This document shows, one piece after another, positions 30,240-39,721 of a DNA stretch of 64,000 nt. The stretch is from Diplonema papillatum. Its lineage: Eukaryota > Euglenozoa > Diplonemea > Diplonemida > Diplonemidae. The stretch is taken from the NCBI GenBank assembly GCA_030068145.1, contig JAPJBO010001104.1, forward strand, positions 1 through 64,000, written 5' to 3'. The position numbers and the translations under genes are program-made. The notes under the pieces are model-generated. The model was not told where the DNA came from. It saw only the letters and a list, made by a program, of their open reading frames with translations, and did not search any database. Position 1 is the first letter of the stretch. Each line of letters opens with the position of its first letter.

Positions 30240-30473
30240 CGTGTGTTTCGATCGTGATTGAGGGGTCGTTGTTATTGGTAGTGGTTTTGAGGGAAAAGGA
30301 CATGGGTAAGAAATCTTTTTGTGGTGGCCTCCGCTGGTCTGGTAGTCCGTGCTACCTTCATTCTTTTACACTCGTTCTCTTCTCGACTCACTACTGTACG
30401 TACTCTTTTACTCTTTTACTCTCTTTCTAGGCTAGACACCACGAACACATTCGCTCGTGTTTCGATCGTGATT
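30240..30473 (+). repeat. Rep-H copy carrying the empty insertion site, then the left part of a second copy
   Basis: 30244-30280 reads GTTTCGATCGTGATTGAGGGG followed by TCGTTGTTATTGGTAG, continuing to GTAGTCCGTGCTACC and TACTGTACGTACTC. A second copy starts at 30457 (TGTTTCGATCGTGATTG) and is interrupted by the element at 30488-31139, resuming at 31151 with TCGTTGTTGTTGGTG. The first copy thus preserves the uninterrupted target. Confidence 0.75.
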
Positions 30474-30487
30474 GGGGGGGGGGGGGG

Positions 30488-31139
30488 CAAGGGTACCTGT
30501 AAATCCAGGGTCTCCGGGGCCCGGGCCCCGGGCCCCGGGCCCCGGGCCCCGGGTTAGCGCTAGGGTCCAGATAGGGTCCAGGCCCACGGTAATCACGCCA
30601 TCCAAGGATGGAATCTTCAATATTGCAGCTTCCACAACAAGCGGAGAGCAAGACGAGAAAAAATCAAGAAATAAACTTGATAAAATTTGATGAAAAAACT
30701 CACAGTCGTGCATTTACCATATGGGCTGAGCGGGCGGAGGCTCCAAGGTGAAATGGTCAAAATGCCCTGGAAAAAATGTGGGCAAAAACTTTCCGAATTG
30801 CGGAGTTTTAGGGATTCCGGCCCAAAAAAAAATTTTTTTTTTCAACGCCCACCTTGCCACCTGTGACCTTGGGTGAGCCGTGGTACCCTTTAGGCAGCCA
30901 GCTAGACCTGCCAGAACCTGAAAACCTCCTTCAGGTTTCGTGGCTGTGTCGAAAAATACATTCTGAGGACGTTTTTGAACGCTTTTGAATCCGTTGAGCT
31001 CAAGGACAGTCTGGGGCCCTGGAATGGAATTGTAAACGAATTGCATCTCGTACCAGAGAGTTTTTCCTTTGGTAATTGTCCAGGGCCAAAAACCCTGGAA
31101 ATTTTTCCAGGGCCCGGGCCCCGGATTACAGGTACCCCT
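30488..31139. mobile_element. 652-bp inverted-repeat element inserted in a G-tract
   Basis: The ends are inverted: AGGGTACCTGTAAATCC on the left and the complement of AGGGGTACCTGTAATCC on the right, followed on both sides by GGGGCCCGGGCCC. It is flanked by 14 G on the left (30474-30487) and 11 G on the right (31140-31150). Comparison with 30244-30280 shows a target with only four G (GATTGAGGGGTCG). Inside, 30748-30855 is related in inverted orientation to 43855-43975 (AAGGTGAAATGGTCAAAAT). No transposase frame. Confidence 0.8.
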
Positions 31140-31150
31140 GGGGGGGGGGG

Positions 31151-31500
31151 TCGTTGTTGTTGGTGATGGTTTTGTGGGATGAAGTAGGGGAAAGAAAATT
31201 TCTTTTTGCGGTGGTCTCCGCTGGCCTGGTAGTACGTGCTACCTCCTTTCTTTTACACTCGTTCTCTTCTCTACTCACTACTGTACGTACTCTTTCGCTC
31301 TTTTTCTCTCTTTGGCTAGCCAAAACAAAAGACTTCTGCGACCGACACCACGAACACATTCGCAATGAATGTGGCCCTGGGCCCCCCACGTGCATACATG
31401 TTGAGCAGGGGTTGCCATGTAGCCCGTATCGGTCTAAGTCAACACTGTTACTTTCATGGGATGTTCACCGGGGAAGGGTCCGACCTAACCGTTAGTCAAC
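31151..31500 (+). repeat. Rep-H copy (right part, continues to full length)
   Basis: It continues the interrupted copy through CTGTACGTACTCTTTCGCTC, CGACACCACGAACACATTCG, CCCCCACGTGCATACATGTT and GACCTAACCGTTAGTCAACA. 31501-31797 beyond it holds nothing recognised. Confidence 0.7.
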
Positions 31501-31797
31501 AGCAACGTCGAAAAGGGGGAGGGGGAAAGAAGATAGAAAATCGGTGGGGTTGACAAGCTCGTAAGTGGTTGTTTGTAGATCAGTACAACCTTAAACTACG
31601 CCTAGCACACGGCCAGGCGGTCTTTAACGAACCTCCAGTACATTAAACGCAAGTCGGCAGGTCGTCATCAGACGCGGCACGAAAAGCAAACGTCGCCGAC
31701 GCAGCACTTCAGCAATGCGTCCTCTTATTTACAGTGGGCACCGTACCTGAACTCAGCCCCGCTAGGCCGAGATTCCGGCTGTTCCGCAGGGCATACA

Positions 31798-32955
31798 TCA
31801 CTCCCCGAAGTTGACGTACGTGCAGAGACGTTCGTGCACATGCAGGCCTCTGAGGCCCCGGAACAATCGACCGTCCTTGGTGCGGTCGGTGAAGCAGCGC
31901 TTGCAGCGCAGTTCCGGGGGGTCCTTGGGCTGTTCAGGTGGCTGGTCGTGTGCTGCCAAAGCGGCGTCGGAGGGCATGGGTTGGCAAGATTCCAGATTCG
32001 CGTCGGTACAGGGCGGACTAGAAGGTATCAGCGGGACCTGCGGTGGGACTGTTGTTGCCATCATAGTAGGTGATGGCAAGCGTTCGACCACCTCGTGGGA
32101 CGCATTGGGGATTCGTACGTATGCGGCGAGGTATATGTCAGTCCAAGGAACGTTGTCGACGTGCAAGACTCGTTCGTCATCGAAAAGCGTCCATTGCATC
32201 CCTTGCAAGACGTATGTGACAAAATGGCCGCTTGTCGTATTTTGTCCCGTGTGTACAACCACCGCGGAAAGGCGTAGTGTGCCGTCCGGCAGTCGCAGGA
32301 GGAGCGGTAGGGAAGCGTCATTCCGTAGTCTCGCACCATCGCTTGCGTAAATGCCGAACTGCAACAGCAGGCACTCGGACGCCACATGCACGTTCATGGT
32401 CTCCACAACGGATCCAGCAGCTCCGCAGTCACACCTCCTCTCCGGATTCATAATTCCACGAACACAGAATGCGTCCTCCACCGGCCTTCCACGAGGGACT
32501 TGAAGACACCGTACCAGTTGATGACGGGTGGATGTGGCGCCACAGGCGATACATCGTGTTGTTGTCGTCATCGTGTTTTCCAGGCACGTCTGGAAAAGCC
32601 GCCAATCCGGACAAGCCTCCGTCGTCTCGTCCGGCCCTAGGGAGCTGTCTGTCCTATCCAGAATTGCAACCAGGGGATAATAGTTGATCGTCCGGAAATT
32701 GCGGTTTACGCCCTCAGAAATCCGAAAAAGCTCGTCAATGGGCTCCAAAACGCAATCCTTAAAAAGCGTGCCCGTTTGGTGCCACCGTTCGTCATGGAGA
32801 CCCCCTCGTAGTGCACTACGTCCCTCAAAATGCAAAAGAGAGGCACTTTGAAACGCCCATAGGAGGGAACAGGAAGAAGAACGGGGCCCGGTTGGCGCGG
32901 TTACTGTTGGGTGCCCCGTGCCAGTTCTCCAACGTTGGCACGAAGGGAGCAGCAT
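31798..32955 (-). CDS. USP-type deubiquitinase fragment fused to a C2HC finger
   Basis: Residues ~55-282 of this 385-residue frame resemble the C-terminal half of ubiquitin-specific proteases (peptidase family C19). A zinc-binding fingers-like pair (CIAC at 135-138, CDC at 175-177) is followed by LRLSAVVVHTG, then the histidine box SGHFVTYV (His244), then WTLFDDERV (Asp259/260) and AAYVRIP. The N-terminal cysteine box that would supply the nucleophile is absent, so it is incomplete or part of a spliced gene. The C-terminus (residues 351-378) is a C-x2-C-x19-H-x3-C finger ending HERLC, with the same spacing as the finger at 17293-17631. That links it to a retroelement family; a USP domain in such a protein could counter ubiquitin-dependent turnover, which is inference. 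Codons upstream of about residue 45 may not be genuine. Confidence 0.6.
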   Translation of the reverse strand: MLLPSCQRWRTGTGHPTVTAPTGPRSSSCSLLWAFQSASLLHFEGRSALRGGLHDERWHQTGTLFKDCVLEPIDELFRISEGVNRNFRTINYYPLVAILDRTDSSLGPDETTEACPDWRLFQTCLENTMTTTTRCIACGATSTRHQLVRCLQVPRGRPVEDAFCVRGIMNPERRCDCGAAGSVVETMNVHVASECLLLQFGIYASDGARLRNDASLPLLLRLPDGTLRLSAVVVHTGQNTTSGHFVTYVLQGMQWTLFDDERVLHVDNVPWTDIYLAAYVRIPNASHEVVERLPSPTMMATTVPPQVPLIPSSPPCTDANLESCQPMPSDAALAAHDQPPEQPKDPPELRCKRCFTDRTKDGRLFRGLRGLHVHERLCTYVNFGE

Positions 32956-34140
32956 TTAAATGCTGCTGCGAACGACGTCTTGGTCATTCCCGACTCTAAC
33001 GCCCTTCCCAGCTCCAGGCCCAACATCGATCCCAGTTTCCTCGACGCGGAAACGCACCGGTGTTGTGTGTGGCTACCATCTGCCATGATCTCTTCGTCGG
33101 CGTTGAGCCTCCTGAAGGGGTTTGTCGAAAAGAAAGGAAAGAAGAGCCGTGAACTACCCTCTCAGTAAGAAAACCTTCCTGAGGCCCCCGCCAACGCCTT
33201 GCGCAGATTGGCAGATTCAGGACTTGTCTGCCGCGATGGCTTCCAAGATCGCTGCATGGATTCGCGCGGCGGAAAGCCTAGACACACAGGCAGGCGCGTT
33301 GCTGTGTACGTGCGCAAAGCTCACGCCCAGACGTTTGATCGCTTCTACGACCCCCAGCTAGTGTAGTCACTAGTCCGAATAAACGGGGCATCTTACAACC
33401 ACTTCGGCAACCAACGACTTCGCAGAAGGATGCCACGGGACACTATCATCTCTGAGCAGCCGTCTGCGGCTTAGCAAATCCTATCGGATTGCATCGCTTA
33501 CTCAGCCTGCACACAACTCTGATAGCGCTCGGAAGCTTTTCGACGACACCTTCACGACTGACGAAGACCTTGATGAGCAGGAGTTTCCAAGACTCCCTCT
33601 GACCGATCAGTGCACCAAGAGCGCTATATGTGTCTCTGGTTGAGCCACGGAAGCTGCTTCGTCCGACCCCCGTCGCGCCAGCAGACGAGCTCCAGCTCCC
33701 TCATCAGGGCATCCCAGTTGAAGATCGCCGGGGAATTATGGTTGCAGCCGTCCAAGCGCACGGCTTTCCATTTCGCCCCCGGCAAAGAGAGCATGCCAGG
33801 AGTAACCGTGCGCACACGTCTGTTAGCTATCTTGTGTGACCCTGGTGACCCAAAATACGCGTGGTGTGCTCCCGTGCCCCCTCCAAGATTGCGTATGTCT
33901 TCCCACGTGACAAACGGTGGCACCAAACGGGCACGTTTTTTACTTGTGCTCGAGCACAGCTTTTAAGCCCTGCGGAGACCATCCAGGTCTTTATTTCGTG
34001 TTTTTTCGGGGTTTGCCCTGGGGTATGTAGTCATGGGCTCGTGTACGCGCGTTTTTCGCCTTACAAAAAAAATACCCCAATGGGACACATTTTTTGCCTT
34101 AGTTTGACCCCCCCTAGGCATAGTGGTCAAACGATTCGCA
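32956..34140. other. Unassigned coding-like debris with an inverted copy of part of the USP frame
   Basis: 33905-33942 (CAAACGGTGGCACCAAACGG ...) is the inverse of 32757-32793, so RWHQTGT.F is encoded on both strands. Plus-strand 33487-33640 reads an acidic peptide (SARKLFDDTFTTDEDLDEQE ...) and 33276-33363 reads RRVAVYVRKAHAQTFDRFYD-PQLV-stop. Minus-strand 33624-33926 reads KWKAVRLDGCNHNSPAIFNW. None was identified. They may be exons or decayed pieces of the same element. Confidence 0.4.
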
Positions 34141-34497
34141 TTATCGCATATTATCGCATTTGGGATTTTGGCGCCAATGCAATGGCAGCCACTTGGTTCC
34201 AAATGCGTGCCACCAGATCTCCACGAGCCACTTGTTTGCTGCTTTCAAAGCTAGTCCCTCTGGTACGGTGAGGCAGTCAGAGTGCTCAGCCAATGCACAG
34301 AGCTGGTCGTGTCGTCCGGAAAGAAGCGAGGACCTTCGCAATCCCTCTGTCGCGTTGGTGTAGATCTCCGTATTCCACTGCGGGCTGAGAGCGGCGGCGG
34401 CTTCGTGGAGGGGACGCCGGTAATAAATCCTCCACAGCAGAAGTCCGACTAGGGGTCCCACAGAAACAAAGCCTTTTCCTTTGCGGTTTGTCGACAT
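34141..34497 (-). CDS. Hypothetical protein fragment (118 residues)
   Basis: The frame has balanced composition with a helix-like central part (GRHDQLCALAEHSDCLTVPE, GLALKAANKWLVEIWW). It ends where the short word TTATCGCATA repeats (34141-34160). No family is recognised, there is no signal peptide, and the start is uncertain. It could be a decayed exon. Confidence 0.3.
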   Translation of the reverse strand: MSTNRKGKGFVSVGPLVGLLLWRIYYRRPLHEAAAALSPQWNTEIYTNATEGLRRSSLLSGRHDQLCALAEHSDCLTVPEGLALKAANKWLVEIWWHAFGTKWLPLHWRQNPKCDNMR

Positions 34498-34587
34498 CCC
34501 ACTGTCACTGCTGCCACTTACGACAGCATAAATGTCACTTGCCCACGTCTATATCGATCGCATATGTCTATCCATTGCTAGCCTTGC

Positions 34588-34706
34588 ACTGGACCGTTGC
34601 CGTTTGCAAACGTTTGCAAACGGCATCTGCCAGATCTGCAAACGCAAACGCAAACGTTTGCGCCAACGTTTGCACGTTTGCAGCCAGCACTGCCCTAGGG
34701 GGGAAA
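34588..34706. mobile_element. CAAACGTTTGC word array with one TAGGGCAGTG end
   Basis: Words GTTTGCAAACGTTTGC, GCAAACGCAAACG and CGTTTGCACGTTTGC fill 34598-34692. The right edge (CAGCACTGCCCTA then six G) is the inverse of the TAGGGCAGTG end of the element at 43257-43715, which has the same words. The left end could not be found, so it is truncated. Confidence 0.6.
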
Positions 34707-34829
34707 ATCTTAGTTTCGTGTTCGGGCGCTACTTGCCTCTAAGTGTTTGATGCTAGCATCAAGTCTTCTTCGCGGAATAGGGGGGGGATGAAAACTAACG
34801 GAGCAGAGCTGTCGCAGTGATTCTTTGAA

Positions 34830-34949
34830 GCAAGAAATGTGAAAACGGGTTTTTGCCTAGAGGCTTTTCGTGTTATTCTGCAGATGCTTTGGGCTATCTT
34901 TGTGTCTTTGCTTTCAGTTGTCTTCTTAACCATGGTTAAGTGCGCAAAT
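34830..34949 (+). repeat. Rep-M copy
   Basis: GAAATGTGAAAACGGGTTTT, TTCTGCAGATGCTTTGGG, CATGGTTAAGTGCGCAAATG. A copy is at 59150-59280. Confidence 0.65.
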
Positions 34950-35080
34950 GGTGTCAGCCGAAGCTGGTAAAGCTTCGGCGCCGCCCACGTTATGTTTGTT
35001 TAGCATTGAGTTCTTTTAAGTACATGAACCACATGGATTAGCATGCACTTGTTTAGCAGCGGCTGCCAAACATCCCGTTG
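34950..35080 (-). ncRNA. Structured pseudoknot RNA element, copy D (long loop form)
   Basis: Minus strand: AACGGGAUGUUUG pairs with CAAACAUAACGU. The loop starts GCAGCCGCUGCUAAA and GCCGC can pair with GCGGC. The variable hairpin is a perfect 8-bp GCCGAAGC/GCUUCGGC, and the 3' closing strand TGACACC is intact. The 5' closing strand is replaced by UUUUUUCAACGGG, which can instead pair with CCCGUUGAAAAG upstream. The ~50-nt loop insert can form AAGUGCAUG/CAUGUACUU and shares its sequence with copy B. Confidence 0.6.
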
Positions 35081-35261
35081 AAAAAAGCCACCCGGTCTTT
35101 TCAACGGGAAGAAAGTGAGCAACGTCCGGAAATAAAAAGAGCTGGCATGCATGCAGCGCGTTCTGGAGGAGGACGTGGTTGTGGTTAGAGCCGATGGCCC
35201 TTACAACACGGCAACGTTTCTTTCAGGCCCCCACGCAGCCGCATGAAAAAACGTATTCATG

Positions 35262-35612
35262 GCACAAAATACTCGACGATGCTGCTTCGACTCGAGGGGA
35301 AAGGTAGGAAACAAAGGGGGTGGAGGGGGTAAATAGAATACAAACACAATCCGTTATATTATTATTGGGAAACGAAAGTTTGACTTTTGGATATAAGCGA
35401 ATTTTGCCCATTATTATTACACCCCAGCGTGTGTTGTCGTTTCACTTAGGTCTGTTTTCCCTGTTGTGCTTGCGTGTTCGTCGTGTAGGGGTAGACCCGC
35501 ATGATCTACGTCGCGAGTCTGTTCAACACGTGTTCAGTAGTTACGGCGCTTGGGATCCCTTCGGATTCTTTGTCTGGCAGCTTCATCGAGCATTTCCTTC
35601 CAAGCTGGCGCT
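35262..35612 (+). repeat. Rep-C copy with insertion
   Basis: TACTCGACGATGCTGCTTCG to CATTTCCTTCCAAGCTGGCG. It is longer than other copies because of extra sequence around 35350-35420. Confidence 0.65.
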
Positions 35613-35955
35613 TATGATAAAAGAAAATGGATTAGGGGAGATAAACTTTGCTACCCGGTTGCAACGGAGGCCAGAGGGTTATTTGTAGAAAGTTCGCTTA
35701 AAATTCTTTTTCTTCTGTTTTCCCCAACACAACACAAAGAACACAACAAGAGCTCACTTAGTTAGGGCTAAGCTGAGCTCAAAATCGCACGCCTCTGTGT
35801 TGCGCAAGAAGTCGTTCCACGCTGCGTCATCTGCCTTGCGCTTCAGGAAACCCGAACGCAGCAAGGGTGGTTTGCGACCCCTGTGCGTCTGCGGGACCGA
35901 CGCGGCTGGGAGGCAAGCAGTGTTTTTCCTGTGTGGCTAAAAATTATTTTTTACA
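35613..35955. other. No gene recognised
   Basis: No coding frame or shared repeat was noticed. Confidence 0.35.
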
Positions 35956-36243
35956 CAAGCGCCAGCTTGAAAGGAAATGCTCGACGATGCTGCCCGACAA
36001 AGAACAGAAGGGATCCCAAGTGCTGTAACTACCGAACCACGTGTTGAACGGACGTGTGGTCATGCGGGTCTACCCCTACACGACAAATCACACAAACACA
36101 ACAGGTCAAAGTCCTGAGTGAGAAACAACACACGGTGGTGTAAGCGAAGAACAAATCAGATTGTGCTTGTATTGTATTTGCCCCTTACCTCTATATTTCC
36201 CCCCTTCCATTCGGAGTCGAAGCAGCTACGTCGAGTATTTTTC
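35956..36243 (-). repeat. Rep-C copy (inverted)
   Basis: The inverse of 13725-14022, from AGCGCCAGCTTGAAAGGAAA to GTCGAAGCAGCTACGTCGAG. It and the copy at 35262 form a ~0.3-kb inverted pair with a ~340-bp spacer. Confidence 0.75.
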
Positions 36244-36349
36244 GCCTAAAACCCCTTTTTCCACGAAAACGGGGTTGGCTAAACAACTTTTTTTCGCCGC
36301 AACCTGCTGACCCTCCTAGCACCCATGCAAAAATTTTTGGCCTCTTTTT

Positions 36350-36625
36350 AGAGTGCAAGTTCTTCTCGCTTAGGGATCCGGGGTTTTATAGTCTCCGGGT
36401 GACCGTAGCCTTTTAAGGTATAGTATGTTTGTGTGTATATCCTTGCTGCGTATTGCCGACTATTCGACTTACTTTAGCGCGCGCTCTTTTTTCCTATGTG
36501 CTTTGCCAAGTCCATGGCTCTTGTGACCGACACCGAGTTCACGTTCGCGATGAAAGCGATCTCGGGCCCCCCACGTGCATACATGTTTAGCAGGGGTTGC
36601 CATGTAGCCCGTATCGGTCTAGTGT
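36350..36625 (+). repeat. Rep-F core and Rep-H fragment
   Basis: 36350-36412 has TTAGAGTGCAAGTTCTTCTC ... GTCTCCGGGTGACCGTAG. 36525-36625 has GACCGACACCGAGTTCACG ... CCCACGTGCATACATGTTTA ... GCCCGTATCGGTCTAG. Confidence 0.6.
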
Positions 36626-36769
36626 CCTGGTAGTTGTTGCCTTGGCGGCAGTCTGATTGTTATCTGTGTCTTCTATTACATAGTTGTGTGCTAGAGGGAC
36701 TTATTGAGCTGATAGTCTTTTTTTTTGTGAACTGGGAAAACCACTGGAGGCAAGCTAACGAGGCCGGTT

Positions 36770-37009
36770 CTTCCTTCCCAATCCCGACGACAGCAGGAGC
36801 CAAGCCAACCCATTCCAGGAGACTTACCTCGACGCCAGTTGTGTCCCCAAGCAGCTTGCGCCACATTCCGGATATCCGTAGAACACCGGTTCAGGCTTGG
36901 GCTCTGCCCTGTTCACTCGCGGCTACTAGGAGCATCGCTGTTGCTTTCTTTCCCTGCGCTGAGTGATATGCTTAAGTTCAGCGCGTAGATCTTCAACAGC
37001 TGAGGTCGG
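36770..37009 (-). rRNA. LSU (28S) rRNA 5' fragment
   Basis: Minus strand from 37009: GACCTCAGCTG ... CTGAACTTAAGCATATCA ... CAGGGAAAGAAAGCAACAG ... CCGCGAGTGAACAGGG ... CAGAGCCCAAGC. This follows the conserved 5' region of eukaryotic large-subunit rRNA, starting at the 5.8S-LSU helix, for at least ~130 nt. The match is less sure below about 36870. Several usually invariant positions differ. No 5.8S or further LSU is seen on either side, so it is a stranded fragment or a divergent pseudogene. Confidence 0.7.
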
Positions 37010-37164
37010 TGAGAGTTTTGTTCGAACCCGAAGGCCAGTTGTTTCCTTTTCGGCCGGTTCTGCTCTGTTTGATCTTCTTTGGTTGGTCTTGAGGAAGGAT
37101 GCCTAGCGCACGATTCCCCGCTATCAAACACGCAACAGCCGAACAGGGTGGGGGGGGGGGTTGC

Positions 37165-37440
37165 TTATAAGTCGGACTTTGAGTGCCTGGGCCCCGAGAA
37201 AGGCTCATCACACCGGGTGGGGAAGTGCAAGGTGCTTGGAAAGGATACGAGCTCAACACCGCACTGGTCCCATTTGCATCGCGGTTCGGGGGGGTGGGGA
37301 TTTTTTTTTTGAAGTCGGGCTATCATCAGCGCGGAACAGGAGTGCCTGCAGACAGGACAGCGGTGTGAGTCTGGTTTGCCAGGCGGCTGTTCGTAGCATG
37401 TGCATAGCCAGGACCGCCCCGTGCCACTAGAGGACTAGGG
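37165..37440 (+). repeat. Rep-I copy
   Basis: TATAAGTCGGACTTTGAGTG, GGATACGAGCTCAACACCGC, ATCAGCGCGGAACAGGAGTG, GCCAGGCGGCTGTTCGTAGC. Another copy is at 38225-38480. Fragments lie at 8215-8300, inside 59380-59490 and near 63780-63870. Confidence 0.6.
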
Positions 37441-37562
37441 CAAATCCGTCTCGGGCGGGGAATCCTTTGTTTTCCCCCTTTTTTTCGAGGAGGGGTGTCA
37501 CTACTTTTTGAGACGAAACTGAAAACAGCAAGAAATGAGTTGGTGGATTTTCCCTTTTTCCC

Positions 37563-37975
37563 CGACGACAACTAGCCTACCCGAAGGCAGTTGATTTCTT
37601 TAGGCAAGGTTTCTCTACCGGCGGAAGTTGTTTGGGGTAGCGTTTTTTTTTTTTCTTCCTTCCGTTGATATTGTTAGTCCCCTTTTTTCTTTTTTTTCCC
37701 CCCGGTAGGAAGATCCAGGAGCAGAGGTGGGGAAGCTGAGAACGACAGGCTTGCAGCTGTTTTTTTTTTTTTTTTTTTTTTTTTGAGCAGGCCGAGTTCC
37801 AGGCCTCTCTTCAGGTTGTTCTTCTTCTTTTTCACCTGGTATGTCTTGAGTTAGGGATCTCCATGTGAAGCACGGACATGTAAACTGTGACAGTGACATG
37901 AATCTTCAGTTTGGTGTTGGTTCGCTCATTGCTCAGGCTTACATTTCTGGAACACATTGCAATGTCTCGAAAAAA
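37563..37975 (-). repeat. Rep-B copy followed by Rep-K copy
   Basis: 37563-37640 is Rep-B (GACGACAACTAGCCTACCCG ... ACCGGCGGAAGTTGTTTGGG). 37748-37975 is Rep-K with its poly-T end, nearly identical to 13505-13730. Confidence 0.7.
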
Positions 37976-38744
37976 AAAAGTAAGAGAGGTGCCAGATAGG
38001 AGTTCAGCCTCAGAAGCTGGAGTTAGTGTCAAAAAGAAGTACTCGAGGGGCTGCCTTGTACGCAGAAACCCCGCATTTGTACGCCAGGTTTGGTCCCTCG
38101 TGTCAATTGTGCTGAACCGGTGAAATCTTCAGCATGGTGTTGGTGTGCTCGTTGCCCAAGCTCACAGCTTTGCAACTCATGGCGAAGCCTTGGACAAAAA
38201 AAAGAAAAAGCAGGTGTCCTGTACGTGTACACGCACGTTGGGTCGCACCGCACACACGGGGGGTGGGTTGCAAGAACGTGCTTGGAATGGATATGTGCTC
38301 AACACCGCACTAGCCCTGTCTGCACCGTGTTTTCGGGCCTTTACGCCACGAACGCATAAGACGGACTGTCACCAGTGCGGAACCTGCGTGTCAGACTAAC
38401 CAGACAGCTGGGTTGGAATTCACAGCCCGTCACAGCCAGGATATGCTAGGCAATCCGCCTCGGGAAGAAGGCCCCCCTGCTGCGACCGTTTCTGAGCAAT
38501 CAGTTAAAAACGTGAAGAGCACACTACAAGGTGTATGAGCCGCCCGCTTGTTTACGGAGGGGGCAAAATAAGTACTCTGTTTTGGCTCGATGCACCGAAG
38601 GTACCCAAAACAAGTTCCTAGAAAAAGTAAGAGAGACGTCCTTCGCCTCCTTGTGGTGCGTTGACTTTCTTTCTAAACTGGGTTCGACTTTTTTAGAGTT
38701 TTTGTCGCAGAAAAAGAGTAGTTGCACCGCAGCTCCTGACAGAT
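37976..38744. repeat. Rep-D fragment, Rep-I copy, unassigned spacer
   Basis: 38000-38060 has TCAGCCTCAGAAGCTGGAGT (the end motif of the CACGGTG elements) and ACTCGAGGGGCTGCCTTGTA (Rep-D start). 38225-38480 is Rep-I. 38481-38744 holds nothing recognised. Confidence 0.5.
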
Positions 38745-39030
38745 AGAAATACTCAACGTAGCTGCTTTGACTCCGAATGGAAGGGAGGAAATTAGAGGTA
38801 GAGGGGCGAATACATTTCAAACACAATCTGGTTTGTTCTTCGCTTACGCCACCGTGTGTTGGTTTCCCACTCAGGACATGACCTGTTGTTTGTGTGATTT
38901 GTCGTGTAGGGGTACACCCGCATGACCTCACGTCCGTTCAACACGTGGTTCGGTAGGAACAGCACTTGGGATCCCTTCTAGCGTTATTTGTGGATTAGAA
39001 GGTCGGTATTTAAAGTCTCCGGTTGACCGT
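38745..39030 (+). repeat. Rep-C copy and Rep-F core
   Basis: 38745-38978 is Rep-C with a variant right end. 39003-39030 carries TTTAAAGTCTCCGGTTGACC. Confidence 0.65.
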
Positions 39031-39650
39031 AGAGGCTTGGGTATGGCGGGGGGTTGAGAAAAGTAAAAGAGTGCGACTCGTTTCGGGTGTTGTGTCACTC
39101 CGTTGTGAAACCTTGTGAAGTCCCCTAACGCGTTTAGAGGGTGCTTGGGTTTGGGTAGGGTGTGGTCGTTCTGCTGCGGCGTGAAAAGCCAGGAAGTTTC
39201 GACGCTAATCTTCGACTCTTGATTCTTCTGTTCTTTGTCTGGCAGCATCGTCGAGCATTTCCTTCGAAGCTGGCGCTCATGGAAAGAAAAGGGAGTGGCC
39301 TCAGGTTTAGGCAGAACACGGTCTCATGTGCAATCTTCGCGTATTCCCACTTTTCGAGCGGAGGTTTGGGCTTTCCGGCTCCGTCGATCGAGAACAGCTA
39401 CCATGCAAGAGCTTTGAGTGAACTGATCCCTGCAGGGTTTGCATACTTTCAAACAAAACACAAAAAAAATCCCGAGAGACTGCCTTGTGCTCATTTCGAA
39501 GGAGGCATTTCTTGTTGAACGCTTACGCCCGCCACTAAACCCAGACTTACCTGTGTTTCGTGTGGGCTGCGGCACATTTACCTCCTTTGATCTGTCGCAA
39601 CCGGCAGTCTCCTCAAGCATTTCCTACAAAGCGGTGTTTTTACACACACA
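39031..39650 (+). repeat. Rep-C 3' fragment and Rep-D copy
   Basis: 39232-39290 is the last part of Rep-C (CTTTGTCTGGCAGCATCGTC). 39468-39650 is Rep-D ending in an A-run. 39031-39231 holds nothing recognised. Confidence 0.6.
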
Positions 39651-39721
39651 AAAAACACGACTACATAAAAAACAAACCATAATACTTGACAGAAAGGCTA
39701 AGGAGAATGGCAACCTTTTCG

